Below are positions 8,647-15,990 of a DNA stretch of 64,000 bases, piece by piece (position 1 is the stretch's first letter; every line of letters starts with the position of its first letter). Below the pieces are notes generated by a model. That model was not told the DNA's origin, searched no databases, and saw only the letters and a program-made list of their open reading frames with translations. Both the position numbers and the translations under genes were made by a program. Origin of the DNA: CAWIXB01 sp963839955. Its GTDB lineage: Bacteria; Actinomycetota; Actinomycetes; JACCUZ01. The stretch is from contig CAWIXB010000001.1 of assembly GCA_963839955.1 (NCBI GenBank), forward strand, positions 2,294,001 through 2,358,000. Direction: 5' to 3'.

Positions 8647-10128
8647 GTGAGGCGCGTCAAGGGTCCGACCGACCACGTGGTCGTCGTCGGCGCCGGGCTC
8701 GGCGGTCTCTCCGCAGCGCTGCGACTGGCGGGGGCCGACCGCCGGGTGACGGTCGTCGAGCGCGAGGCGGTGCCCGGCGGCCGGGCGGGCCTGCTCGTCG
8801 ACGGCGGCTACTCGTTCGACACCGGGCCCACCGTGCTGACGATGCCCGACCTGATCGCGGACGCGTTCGACTGCGTGGGCGAGTCGATGGCGGACTGGCT
8901 GACGCTCGACCCGGTCGCCCCGCTCTACCGCGCGCGCTTTGCCGACGGGTCGTCGCTGGACGTGCATGCCTCGGTCGAGGCGATGGCCGCCGAGGTGGCC
9001 GCGGTGTGCGGGCCGAAGGAGGCCGACGGCTACCGGCGGTTCGTCGACTTCGTGTCTGCGCTCTATCGCCTGGAGATGCGCCACTTCATCGACCGCAACC
9101 TCGACTCGCCGCTCGACCTCGCGCGTCCGTCACTCGTCCGGCTCGCGGCCCTGGGCGGCTTCCGCCGGCTGGCGCCGAAGGTCGGGCAGTACCTCTCCGA
9201 CCCCCGGCTGCGACGAGTGTTTTCGTTCCAGGCGATGTACGCCGGCCTCTCGCCGCACGACGCTCTCGCGATCTATGCCGTCATCGGCTACATGGACTCG
9301 GTCGCCGGCGTCTACTTCCCGCGCGGTGGCATGCACGCGGTGCCCCGCGCGATGGCTGCCGCGGCGGAGAAGCACGGAGTCGAGTTCCGCTACGGCGAGG
9401 AGGTGTCGCGCGTCGAGATGCGCGGACAGCGAGCGGTCGCCGTGCACACGACGCAGGCGCGGATCGCTTGTGACGCGGTCGTGCTGAACCCCGACCTGCC
9501 GATCGCGCGACGTGACCTGCTCGGTGCGCCGCTTCAACGGCGGCTGCGCTACTCACCGTCGTGCTTCCTGCTCCTCGCCGGTTCTCGGGCGACGTACCCG
9601 ACGGAGGCGCACCACACGATCTCGTTCGGCCACGCCTGGAAACAGGTGTTCGACGAGATCTTCGGCGGACGACTGATGTCGGACCCGTCGTTCCTGGTCA
9701 CCTCTCCGTCGGACCCCGCGCTCGCGCCGGCCGGCCGGTCGACGTTCTCGGTGCTGTTCCCGACGCCGAACCTCTCCGCAGCGATCGACTGGCGATCTGC
9801 CGGGCCGGAGTACCGCCACCACGTGGTGGCCACCCTCGAGGCCCGCGGCTGGTCGGGGTTCGGCGACGGCATCGAGGTCGAGCACGTGACGACACCGCTC
9901 GACTGGGCGGCTCGCGGGATGGCCGCGGGGACACCGTTCGCGGCGGCGCACACGTTCGCCCAGACGGGCCCGTTCCGGCCGCGCAACACGTTCGGCGACA
10001 ACGTCGCTTTCGCCGGGTCCGGGACACAACCCGGCGTCGGTGTCCCCATGGTGCTGCTGTCGGGACGCCTCGCCGCCGAGCGCATCCTCGGCCCGGACCC
10101 CGCCTATCGCTCCCGGGCCTGGCCGTGA
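8647..10128 (+). CDS. crtI: phytoene desaturase
   Basis: A 493-residue FAD enzyme that converts phytoene to lycopene. The dinucleotide-binding motif 'VVVVGAGLGGLSAALRL' is at about residues 11-27, then 'REAVPGGRAGLL' and 'YSFDTGPTVLTMPD' near 50-66. The C-terminal signature 'NVAFAGSGTQPGVGVPMVLLSG' is near 455-476. Sixteen bases separate it from crtE, and crtB lies downstream in the same direction, making this the best phytoene desaturase of the three CrtI-family genes here. The GTG at 8647 places the Rossmann motif at the usual distance from the N terminus. What follows it is unusual: a C-rich tract and an antisense DUF559 gene instead of crtB directly. Confidence 0.9.
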   Translation: MRRVKGPTDHVVVVGAGLGGLSAALRLAGADRRVTVVEREAVPGGRAGLLVDGGYSFDTGPTVLTMPDLIADAFDCVGESMADWLTLDPVAPLYRARFADGSSLDVHASVEAMAAEVAAVCGPKEADGYRRFVDFVSALYRLEMRHFIDRNLDSPLDLARPSLVRLAALGGFRRLAPKVGQYLSDPRLRRVFSFQAMYAGLSPHDALAIYAVIGYMDSVAGVYFPRGGMHAVPRAMAAAAEKHGVEFRYGEEVSRVEMRGQRAVAVHTTQARIACDAVVLNPDLPIARRDLLGAPLQRRLRYSPSCFLLLAGSRATYPTEAHHTISFGHAWKQVFDEIFGGRLMSDPSFLVTSPSDPALAPAGRSTFSVLFPTPNLSAAIDWRSAGPEYRHHVVATLEARGWSGFGDGIEVEHVTTPLDWAARGMAAGTPFAAAHTFAQTGPFRPRNTFGDNVAFAGSGTQPGVGVPMVLLSGRLAAERILGPDPAYRSRAWP

Positions 10129-10217
10129 CCCCGCCGCCGGCCCAGCCCGGCCCAGCCCCGACCCCGCTGTCGCCCCAGCCCGGCCCACCCCCGACCCCGC
10201 ACCCGCCGTCCCGCCCG
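10129..10217. repeat. C-rich low-complexity tract after crtI
   Basis: A run of imperfect units of the kind cccagcccggcc/ccccgaccccg on the plus strand directly after the crtI stop. A G-rich counterpart on the same strand lies before crtB (11343-11480), so the two tracts look like mirrored flanks of the DUF559 module between them. Confidence 0.6.
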
Positions 10218-10219
10218 GT

Positions 10220-10324
10220 GATCGCAACCCGCCCCCACACCAGAACTCGGCCAGCCGGCGCCGCGCCAGTTCTGAGCCTGCGCCGCGTGTCAGGCCCCGA
10301 CCTTTGTGGGGCTGGGTTGCGATC
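10220..10324. repeat. 105-bp inverted-end dispersed element, copy A
   Basis: Left end 10220-10239 (gatcgcaacccgcccccaca) and right end 10305-10324 are inverted copies of each other at 18 of 20 positions. An inner inverted pair (cagaact at 10241-10247, agttctg at 10268-10274) would extend the hairpin. The right end forms the last codons and stop of the DUF559 gene. It belongs to a five-copy family in this window with constant overall length. Confidence 0.85.
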
Positions 10325-11204
10325 TTGGTTGGGCGAGGACGGCGAGGACGGTGGCCACGACGTAGTCGGAGTGGTGCACGACGTCCTCGTAGCTGAACCG
10401 AAGCAGCGTGTATCCCTCGGCCATCAGGGCGTTGGCCCGGCGTCGGTCGTCGCGGTAGTGGTTGCGGGTCGAGTGGAAGGCGAACCCGTCGGCCTCAACG
10501 ACCAGCCAGCCGTCGAGCAGCAGGTCGACGCGTCCGACGCCGGGGATCCAAACCTGGGGCACGACGTCGGCGAGGTCGCGCAGAAGCAACCGCAAGCAGG
10601 TCTCGATCGGCGACTCGGCACGTCCGTCCGCGAGCGCGGCGACGCTTCGCAGCGCCGTCGCGCCTCGACCCCGAGCCGCTGCGGCCGCACGGTGCAACGC
10701 CGAGAGCGCAAGGCCGCCGGCGTGCAGCGCGGCATCGCAGATCACGACGGCGTCGCGCAGGCTCAGCTCGCGGGCACAGTCGACGACCGTGCGAAGGACG
10801 CCGGTCGCGACTCCATCGTGCTCGTCGGGCATCAGATCTCGCCGGTGCACCCTGACGCCGGTCAGCCGCGCATGGCTCCAGCTACGAGGCACCGTCACGT
10901 GCGGCCTGTCGGGAAAGAGCACCGGAAGCCCGAGGTAGGCGGCCGCGGAGACGCAGGACAGAACCCCCCCGAGCGAGACGGCGGCGGCCAGCTGCGCGTC
11001 TGCTCCGTGCAGTGCATAGGCGCCGCGCCGCAGCCGGACCACCTGACCCCGCAGCACTGCGGCCCAGACGGAGTACCAGGTCACTCCGAGCGCGCGCAGC
11101 CGCCGCCACGAAGCCGCGCCGCCGCACCGCTCGAGCGCCCCGTGCACCTCCACGACCAGCAGACTGCTGGCTTCGGCGACCCACCGACCGGCTCCGGCCC
11201 GCAT
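10290..11204 (-). CDS. AbiEi-like/DUF559 (Vsr-fold nuclease domain) protein
   Basis: A 304-residue protein. The N-terminal ~60 residues resemble the winged-helix domain of AbiEi-type antitoxins (a 'RRLRALGVTWYSVWAAVLRGQVVRLRRGAYAL' region). The middle has the AbiEi C-lobe pattern ('VVDCARELSLRDAVVICDAAL'). The C-terminal ~100 residues are a DUF559/Vsr-like PD-(D/E)xK domain: 'ESPIETCLRLLL', then 'VDLLLDGWLVVEADGFAFH' giving the D...ExD core, then 'RRRANALMAEGYTLLRFSYEDV'. Such proteins are frequent and highly variable in actinobacterial accessory DNA; their function is unknown. The gene runs antisense between crtI and crtB and is bracketed by two copies of the 105-bp element, copy A supplying its last codons and stop. 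The ATG at 11204 is the first that omits an arginine-rich, non-conserved leader; later starts are possible. Confidence 0.8.
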   Translation of the reverse strand: MRAGAGRWVAEASSLLVVEVHGALERCGGAASWRRLRALGVTWYSVWAAVLRGQVVRLRRGAYALHGADAQLAAAVSLGGVLSCVSAAAYLGLPVLFPDRPHVTVPRSWSHARLTGVRVHRRDLMPDEHDGVATGVLRTVVDCARELSLRDAVVICDAALHAGGLALSALHRAAAAARGRGATALRSVAALADGRAESPIETCLRLLLRDLADVVPQVWIPGVGRVDLLLDGWLVVEADGFAFHSTRNHYRDDRRRANALMAEGYTLLRFSYEDVVHHSDYVVATVLAVLAQPRSQPSPTKVGA

Positions 11205-11238
11205 CTGTGGACCGTCCCGCCGTCCCCTCCTCTGTGGA

Positions 11239-11342
11239 GATCGCAACTCGCCCCCACATCGGCGCCATCTGCGGCCGATCCTGTCGACAGCCACGCATGG
11301 ATTCAGTTCGACGCCCCACCTTTGTGGGGCCTGGTTGCGATC
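11239..11342. repeat. 104-bp inverted-end dispersed element, copy B
   Basis: Left end 11239-11258 (gatcgcaactcgcccccaca) and right end 11323-11342 are inverted copies with a few mismatches. An inner pair atcggc/gccgat (11258-11263, 11274-11279) adds a second short stem. It lies 34 bases upstream of the DUF559 start. Confidence 0.85.
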
Positions 11343-11480
11343 ACCGGGGTGGTGGGGGCCGGGATGGGGCTAGGCGGGGGCTGGAGGAAGCCGGGCAAGC
11401 GCGGGATGGGGCCGGGCTCGGGGCGAAAGGGGCCCGGGCCTGGGCGGTATGGGGTCGGGCCAGGCCGTGACTCTCGTGGG
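11343..11480. repeat. G-rich low-complexity tract before crtB
   Basis: A purine-rich run with many gggg blocks between copy B and the crtB start. It is roughly the reverse complement in character of the C-rich tract after crtI. The crtB frame stays open through it, so an annotation pipeline may extend crtB falsely upstream. Confidence 0.5.
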
Positions 11481-11486
11481 GGCGGC

Positions 11487-12386
11487 GTGAGCGCGCGGGA
11501 CCTCAACGCGGCCGCGATCGTCGACCCGACGCTGCGGGACGCCTATGAGCAGTGCCGCCGGCTCAACGCGGCCCACGGCCGGACGTTCTACCTGGCAACG
11601 CTCCTGCTCCCCCGGCACAAACGGCCCTACGTCCACGCGCTCTACGGCTTCGCCCGCTACGCCGACGAGTTCGTCGACGACCTCGAGAACCCGCAGCCGG
11701 ACAGGCTCGTTGCCTGGTCGGGGCAATTCCTGCGCGACCTCGACGCCGGCGCCTCCGCCCATCCGATCAGCCGGGCAACCATCGACACCGCCAAGACCTG
11801 GGGTATCCCGCGCGAGCACTTTGTCGCGTTCCTGACGTCGATGCAGATGGACATCACCGACACCGGCTATCCGACCTACGCCGATCTCGAGCAGTACATG
11901 TACGGCTCGGCGGCCGTCATCGGGCTGCAGATGGTGCCGATCCTCGAGCCGCTCGACGAAACAGCCAACAGCTTCGCCCGCACCCTCGGTGAGGCGTTCC
12001 AGATGACCAACTTCATCCGCGACGTCGCCGAGGACCTGCGCCGCGGCCGTGTCTACCTGCCGCAGGAAGACCTCGACCGCTTCGGGGTGACCCGCGCCGA
12101 CCTCGTCGGGCCAGAGCCGAGCAGCAACGTCCGCGACCTGCTCGCGTTCGAGGTGGCGCGCACCCGTCGGCTCTACGCCGAGGCCCGACCAGGCATCGAC
12201 CTGCTCCACCGGAGCAGCCGCGACTGCATCCGGACCGCCTTCCGGCTCTACGGCGGCATCCTCGACGAGGTGGAGCGGGTCGGCTACCGCGTCCTCGACC
12301 GGCGCGTCAGCGTGCCCCTGCGCACCCGGCTCAGGGTCGCCGGGCCGGCTCTGGTCCGCGCCCGACGGTCCCGCCGGGCTCGTTGA
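11487..12386 (+). CDS. crtB: phytoene synthase
   Basis: A 299-residue squalene/phytoene synthase that joins two GGPP molecules to give phytoene. Both aspartate-rich active-site motifs are present: 'YADEFVDDLEN' (DEFVD at about 60-64) and 'NFIRDVAEDLRRGRVYLP' (DVAED at about 179-183). 'YGFARYADEF' and 'LGEAFQMTNFIRD' are further family blocks. The GTG at 11487 starts just before the conserved domain. The 3' end overlaps crtYd on the other strand by 56 bases. In most actinobacterial clusters crtB directly follows crtI; here a foreign-looking module of about 1.3 kb separates them. Confidence 0.95.
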   Translation: MSARDLNAAAIVDPTLRDAYEQCRRLNAAHGRTFYLATLLLPRHKRPYVHALYGFARYADEFVDDLENPQPDRLVAWSGQFLRDLDAGASAHPISRATIDTAKTWGIPREHFVAFLTSMQMDITDTGYPTYADLEQYMYGSAAVIGLQMVPILEPLDETANSFARTLGEAFQMTNFIRDVAEDLRRGRVYLPQEDLDRFGVTRADLVGPEPSSNVRDLLAFEVARTRRLYAEARPGIDLLHRSSRDCIRTAFRLYGGILDEVERVGYRVLDRRVSVPLRTRLRVAGPALVRARRSRRAR

Positions 12387-12633
12387 GCCTCCGCCCCCAC
12401 CAGACCCACCAGGCCATCGTCTGCACGACGAGCGAGAACCCGAAGAGCAGGTCCTCGACCGGCGCGAACGCCACGCGCACCCCCACGATCGCGGCCTCGT
12501 CGTAGGTCACGATGTCGCGTCCGGTGAGCCAGCCGTTGGTCAGCAGCTGGAAGAACACCACGATCAGGTACGCCGTCCAGAACACCCGTCGCGTCAACAG
12601 CCGCGTCCGCAGCACCCAGAGGTCGAGCGCCAC
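12331..12633 (-). CDS. crtYd: lycopene cyclase subunit CrtYd
   Basis: A 100-residue membrane protein, one half of the heterodimeric actinobacterial lycopene cyclase. It shows three hydrophobic helices and the family block 'VRVAFAPVEDLLFGFSLVVQTMAWWVWWG' (PxEDLLF near residues 57-63). Together with CrtYc it forms a beta-ring at an end of lycopene. The only plausible start is the GTG at 12633, which lies 36 bases after, and in the same frame as, the crtYc stop. The C-terminal tail overlaps crtB on the opposite strand. Confidence 0.85.
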   Translation of the reverse strand: MALDLWVLRTRLLTRRVFWTAYLIVVFFQLLTNGWLTGRDIVTYDEAAIVGVRVAFAPVEDLLFGFSLVVQTMAWWVWWGRRLNEPGGTVGRGPEPARRP

Positions 12634-12669
12634 GGCCCGCGACCCCGACGACCGCCAGGGCCGTGTAGG

Positions 12670-12996
12670 TCACTCGTCGCCCACCGGCCAGCCACGCACC
12701 CGGCGTACCGCCTCCAGCGCGAGCAGCGCACACGTCGGCACCACCAGGAAGAACAGCACTTCCTCGAGCGGCACACCGCCGGGCAGCGTCACGCCGAGCG
12801 TCTGCGCAGGGTCGAACTCCCAGTGCCCGGCGTGAATCGCATACAGATCCCACGCGAGGAACACGACCAGCACGGGTGCGAGAGTCAGTGCGAGCCGGCG
12901 CGTCTGGCGATAGACCCGCACACCGAGCCACAGCTCGAGCGGCAACGTGCCGAGCAGACAGCACACGAGCATCGCGAGGTACGCCGTGTGGCGCAC
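12670..12996 (-). CDS. crtYc: lycopene cyclase subunit CrtYc
   Basis: A 108-residue membrane protein with three hydrophobic helices and the conserved 'AWDLYAIHAGHWEFDPAQTLGVTLPGGVPLEEVLFFLVVPTCALLALE' region; the 'PLEEVLFF' motif parallels PxEDLLF in CrtYd. The GTG at 12996 follows the stop of the upstream DNA-binding protein gene by two bases, so the two are probably co-transcribed. The absence of a lycopene elongase gene argues for a C40 beta-cyclase rather than a C50 epsilon-type cyclase. Confidence 0.85.
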   Translation of the reverse strand: MRHTAYLAMLVCCLLGTLPLELWLGVRVYRQTRRLALTLAPVLVVFLAWDLYAIHAGHWEFDPAQTLGVTLPGGVPLEEVLFFLVVPTCALLALEAVRRVRGWPVGDE

Positions 12997-12998
12997 CG

Positions 12999-13352
12999 TC
13001 AGAAGCCCAGCGCCTGCGCGCGCCGCTTGACCTCGGTGCCGCGGTTCTCGCGCAGCGCGTCGACGGGGCTGCCGGGCAGCGTGTCGTCGGGCGTGAACAG
13101 CCACCGCAGCGCCGCGTCCTCGTCGTAGCGCGCGTCGGCGAGCAAGGTGAGCGTGCCCTGCAGACCCTTGAGCACCCGCCCGTCCTGCACGAACGGCTCG
13201 GGCACCATCAGGGCGTTGTTGTCGCCCCGCCGGACGGCCAGCACCTGCCGCTCGGCGATGAACTGCCGGGCCCGCGAAGCCTTGACGCCCAGGCGCTCGG
13301 CGAGCTCGGGCAGTGTCAGCCACGAGGTCACCAGTGTGTCGAGATCGCTCAC
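12999..13352 (-). CDS. Rv2175c-family DNA-binding protein
   Basis: A 117-residue protein with an N-terminal helix-turn-helix ('WLTLPELAERLGVKASRARQFIAERQVLAVRR', about residues 10-42) and a C-terminal helical domain. It matches the architecture of M. tuberculosis Rv2175c, a DNA-binding protein phosphorylated by the kinase PknL (Rv2176). A PASTA kinase gene lies 2.6 kb to the right, so the partner is retained although no longer adjacent. Here it precedes crtYc by two bases, placing the cyclase genes behind a kinase-controlled regulator. GTG at 13352 is the start that leaves a compact domain. Confidence 0.85.
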   Translation of the reverse strand: MSDLDTLVTSWLTLPELAERLGVKASRARQFIAERQVLAVRRGDNNALMVPEPFVQDGRVLKGLQGTLTLLADARYDEDAALRWLFTPDDTLPGSPVDALRENRGTEVKRRAQALGF

Positions 13353-13386
13353 GGGCCAAAGTTTCCCACGAGGCACACGTCCGTCG

Positions 13387-14571
13387 TCACCCCGTCGGCG
13401 AGATGGCGGCCGCCTTGACCGGGGTGGCGGGGTCGGCCAGCCGCGCAGGGTCGACCGGTCGCCCGGAGGCGACCAGGCGGCGCGCCTGCATGAGGTCGTG
13501 GTGCCGGTCGACGGTGAGCGCCGCCACCAAGCGGTCGCCGGCGAGCCAGAATGCCGACCAGGTGTCACCACCGTCGCGCCACACCAGCCGCTCGCCGGCC
13601 AGGTGGTAGCCGACGTACTGCACCATCCGGCCCCACTGCTCGGACCAGAAGTAGGGCACCGGGTCGTAGACGGTCTCCTGGCCGAGCAGGGTCGCGGCGG
13701 CCGAGGTCGGCGAGTGCAGGGCGGTGTCCCAGTGCTCGATGTGCAGCCGGGTGCCGAAACGCACCGACTGCCACGCCATCACGTCCCCGACCGCGAGAAC
13801 GCCGGGCAGCGACGTGCGCAGCGCTTCGTCGACGGCGACGGCACCGCCCTCGGCGAACTCCACACCCGACCCGTCGAGCCAACCGCTCTCCGGTTGCGCG
13901 CCGACGGCAACCAGGACGGTGTCGGCCGGCAGCCGCTCGCCGTCGTCGAGGTGCACCACCCCGGGCTCGGCGCCGACCACCCGGGTGCCGAGCCGCAGGT
14001 CGACCGCGTCCCACCACGACATCATCCGGTCGGTCACCTCGCGCGGCAGCACCCCCGCGAGCGGTGCGTCCAGCGCCTCGACGACCGTCACCCGCGTCCC
14101 GGCGCGCACCGCCGCGGTCGCGACCTCGGCGCTCACCCAGCCGGCGCCGACGATCACCAGACGCGAGTCCGGCCGCAGCCGCTCCCGCAGCGCCAGCGAC
14201 TCGTCGTGCGTCCGCAACACCCTCGCCGTGTCGGTGCCCGGCACCCGGCGGGCCCGCGAGCCCGTGGCGATCACCAGGCCGTCCCACGGCAGCTCGCCCG
14301 CGTCGGTCTCGAGGACCCCCTCCCGCAGCCCAGTCGCCCGCCGGCCGAGTTGCAGGTCGACCCGCAGTGCAGCCCAGTCCGCCTCGAGGGTGGAGGCGTC
14401 GGCCTCGCCCAGCAGCACCGCCTTGGACAACGGCGGCCGGTCGTACGGCGGGCGCGCCTCCGCACCCACGAGCGTCAGCGGACCGGTGTGCCCCTGCTGG
14501 CGCAGCGCGGTCGCCGTACCCAGCCCGGCCAGGCCCGCCCCGACGACGACCACCCGACCCCGGCTGTCCAC
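13387..14571 (-). CDS. FAD/NAD(P)-dependent oxidoreductase of the ferredoxin-reductase type
   Basis: A 394-residue pyridine nucleotide-disulfide-type reductase. Motifs are the FAD-binding 'VVVVGAGLAGLGTATAL' (residues 7-23), 'YDRPPLSKAVL' (about 43-53), 'GLVIATGSRARRVPG' (about 98-112), the NAD(P)-binding 'VIVGAGWVSAEVATAA' (about 138-153) and the second FAD motif 'GVLAVGDVMAW' (about 260-270). The C-terminal domain is of the rubredoxin/ferredoxin reductase kind. It could pass electrons from NAD(P)H to a ferredoxin serving a P450 or dioxygenase; no such partner is in the window. The GTG at 14571 is supported by a TAGGGT -10 box six bases upstream. Confidence 0.85.
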   Translation of the reverse strand: MDSRGRVVVVGAGLAGLGTATALRQQGHTGPLTLVGAEARPPYDRPPLSKAVLLGEADASTLEADWAALRVDLQLGRRATGLREGVLETDAGELPWDGLVIATGSRARRVPGTDTARVLRTHDESLALRERLRPDSRLVIVGAGWVSAEVATAAVRAGTRVTVVEALDAPLAGVLPREVTDRMMSWWDAVDLRLGTRVVGAEPGVVHLDDGERLPADTVLVAVGAQPESGWLDGSGVEFAEGGAVAVDEALRTSLPGVLAVGDVMAWQSVRFGTRLHIEHWDTALHSPTSAAATLLGQETVYDPVPYFWSEQWGRMVQYVGYHLAGERLVWRDGGDTWSAFWLAGDRLVAALTVDRHHDLMQARRLVASGRPVDPARLADPATPVKAAAISPTG

Positions 14572-14577
14572 CCGCCG

Positions 14578-14583
14578 ACCCTA
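14578..14583 (-). promoter_or_regulatory. -10 box of the FAD reductase (leaderless)
   Basis: TAGGGT on the minus strand, six bases before the GTG at 14571. Confidence 0.45.
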
Positions 14584-14600
14584 GAGCGCCCTCCACCTCG

Positions 14601-14688
14601 CCGAGTCGACCACGTTAGGTAGGCGAGGCAAGGCAGTGCCTCAACAGGCTGGGCGGCATGTTGAGGCAGTGCCTCGCCTGTTGTCGCG
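14601..14688 (+). repeat. palindromic dispersed element, copy 1
   Basis: The element starts with ccgagtcgaccacgttaggt, then a near-perfect hairpin (arms about 14620-14646 and 14659-14679), then ttgtcgc. Copy 2 lies at 32387-32468 in the opposite orientation. Flanks are conserved while the outer stem differs on both arms together. It lies between the FAD reductase promoter and the LysM gene. Confidence 0.85.
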
Positions 14689-14877
14689 AGCCGACGCTCA
14701 GAGACAGCGACCCGCACGCTCGCCGGCAGCGTCCGAATGACAACGGTGTAGTACCACGATCCAGTAACAAATGCCCCACCAGTCACACAGGTCACTCCAG
14801 TCACGAAAGCATCCAGGCGTATCAGCCGAAACCGCTCCGCCCCCCCCGCGGCGGCTTCACAACCGTGAGGACACCTG

Positions 14878-15870
14878 GTGACTCACCTTCCCCCTCCCCC
14901 CGCGCCGACCGCCCGTCCGAGGCCGGCCGACCGTCCGACAAGGAGCCGACCCAGCCGACGGGCCCGACGGCTGGCCCGCACCATCGGCGTCTCGCTGCTG
15001 CTCGCCGGCCTGGTCACCGCTGGCTCGCCCGGCTGGGGCTCCTACACGATCCGCCGCGGCGACACGCTCAGCGAGATCGCCCAGCGCTACCACACGACCG
15101 TGGCCAAGCTCGTCCAGGTCAACCGGCTGCCGGGCAACGGGCACCTGATCTACGCCGGCAAGGCGCTGAAGGTCCCGACCGGCTCCAGCAGCGGCGGCAG
15201 CGGCAGCCGCGTGGTCGTCGTCAAGCGCCACCACCGGGTGGTGGCCGGCGACAACCTGATCAAGATCGCCCGCCGGTACGGCGTCAGCACTCGCACCGTC
15301 GCGCGCGCCAACCACATCCCCAGCTCGAACATCGTGCGGCTCGGCGACACCCTGGTGATCCCGGTGCGCAAGCGCGTCGCGACCTCGAGCGGCGGCAACA
15401 CATTCGCCGGGCGCACGTACTCCTCGTCGGTCGTAGCGGCGGCCGACCGCAACCGCGCGATCCTCGCGTCCCGCAACGTGCCCAGCCGGACCGGAATGCG
15501 CGACATCATCGCCGCGAAGGCCCGGGCAAACGGCGTCGACCCTGCGCTGGCCCTAGCCATCAGCTGGCAGGAGGCGGGCTGGAACATGAGGCGGGTGTCA
15601 GTCGCGAACGCAATCGGTGCGATGCAGGTGATTCCCTCGACCGGTGACTGGATCTCCTCGGTGATCGGCCGCCGGCTCAACCTGCTCAATCCGTACGACA
15701 ACGCAACAGCAGGCGTGGTCCTGCTGAAGATCCTCACCCGCTCCGCGAGCCAGCGCAACGCCATCGCCGGCTACTACCAGGGCCTGCGCTCGGTGCGGGA
15801 GCGCGGCATGTTCGCGGACACCAGGCAGTACGTCGCGAACATCCAGGCGCTGCGGCGCCGGTTCAGTTAG
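14878..15870 (+). CDS. LysM-repeat lytic transglycosylase-like cell-wall protein
   Basis: A 330-residue exported protein. A basic N terminus is followed by a hydrophobic helix (about residues 35-50) that is either a signal peptide or anchor. Two LysM peptidoglycan-binding domains follow ('YTIRRGDTLSEIAQRYHTT' near 56-74; 'HRVVAGDNLIKIARRYGVS' near 119-137). The C-terminal part is an SLT-type lysozyme fold with 'ALAISWQEAGWN' (candidate catalytic Glu) and 'IGAMQVIPSTGDWI' (about 220-260). It should cleave or remodel peptidoglycan. The GTG at 14878 lies seven bases after a gtgagg sequence. The 190 bases upstream of it after the palindrome hold no gene and no regulatory RNA I could recognise. 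Confidence 0.85.
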   Translation: MTHLPPPPAPTARPRPADRPTRSRPSRRARRLARTIGVSLLLAGLVTAGSPGWGSYTIRRGDTLSEIAQRYHTTVAKLVQVNRLPGNGHLIYAGKALKVPTGSSSGGSGSRVVVVKRHHRVVAGDNLIKIARRYGVSTRTVARANHIPSSNIVRLGDTLVIPVRKRVATSSGGNTFAGRTYSSSVVAAADRNRAILASRNVPSRTGMRDIIAAKARANGVDPALALAISWQEAGWNMRRVSVANAIGAMQVIPSTGDWISSVIGRRLNLLNPYDNATAGVVLLKILTRSASQRNAIAGYYQGLRSVRERGMFADTRQYVANIQALRRRFS

Positions 15871-15976
15871 CGAGCACAAGGTCCGGCGATGGCTCCCCGG
15901 GTCGGAGGCGGCGGGCTCCGCCGCCAGGCCAGGGGCAGGCAGCGCGGCGGAGCCAGGACCACTCAGAATGGGCATC

Positions 15977-15982
15977 TAGACT
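15977..15982 (+). promoter_or_regulatory. -10 box of pknL (leaderless)
   Basis: TAGACT ends eight bases before the GTG at 15991. Confidence 0.5.
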
Positions 15983-15990
15983 CGGGCGTC

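Noticed and set aside
10290..11204. Complete AbiE toxin-antitoxin pair
   Set aside because: Only the antitoxin-like part fused to DUF559 is present; no AbiEii nucleotidyltransferase gene is adjacent on either side.
9561..11486. Upstream extension of the crtB frame by over 600 codons
   Set aside because: It crosses the end of crtI, two repeat elements and the DUF559 gene. The phytoene synthase domain starts right after GTG 11487.
14689..14877. Riboswitch (c-di-AMP type) before the LysM gene
   Set aside because: Cell-wall hydrolase genes often carry one, but I could not find the conserved core sequences in these 189 bases.
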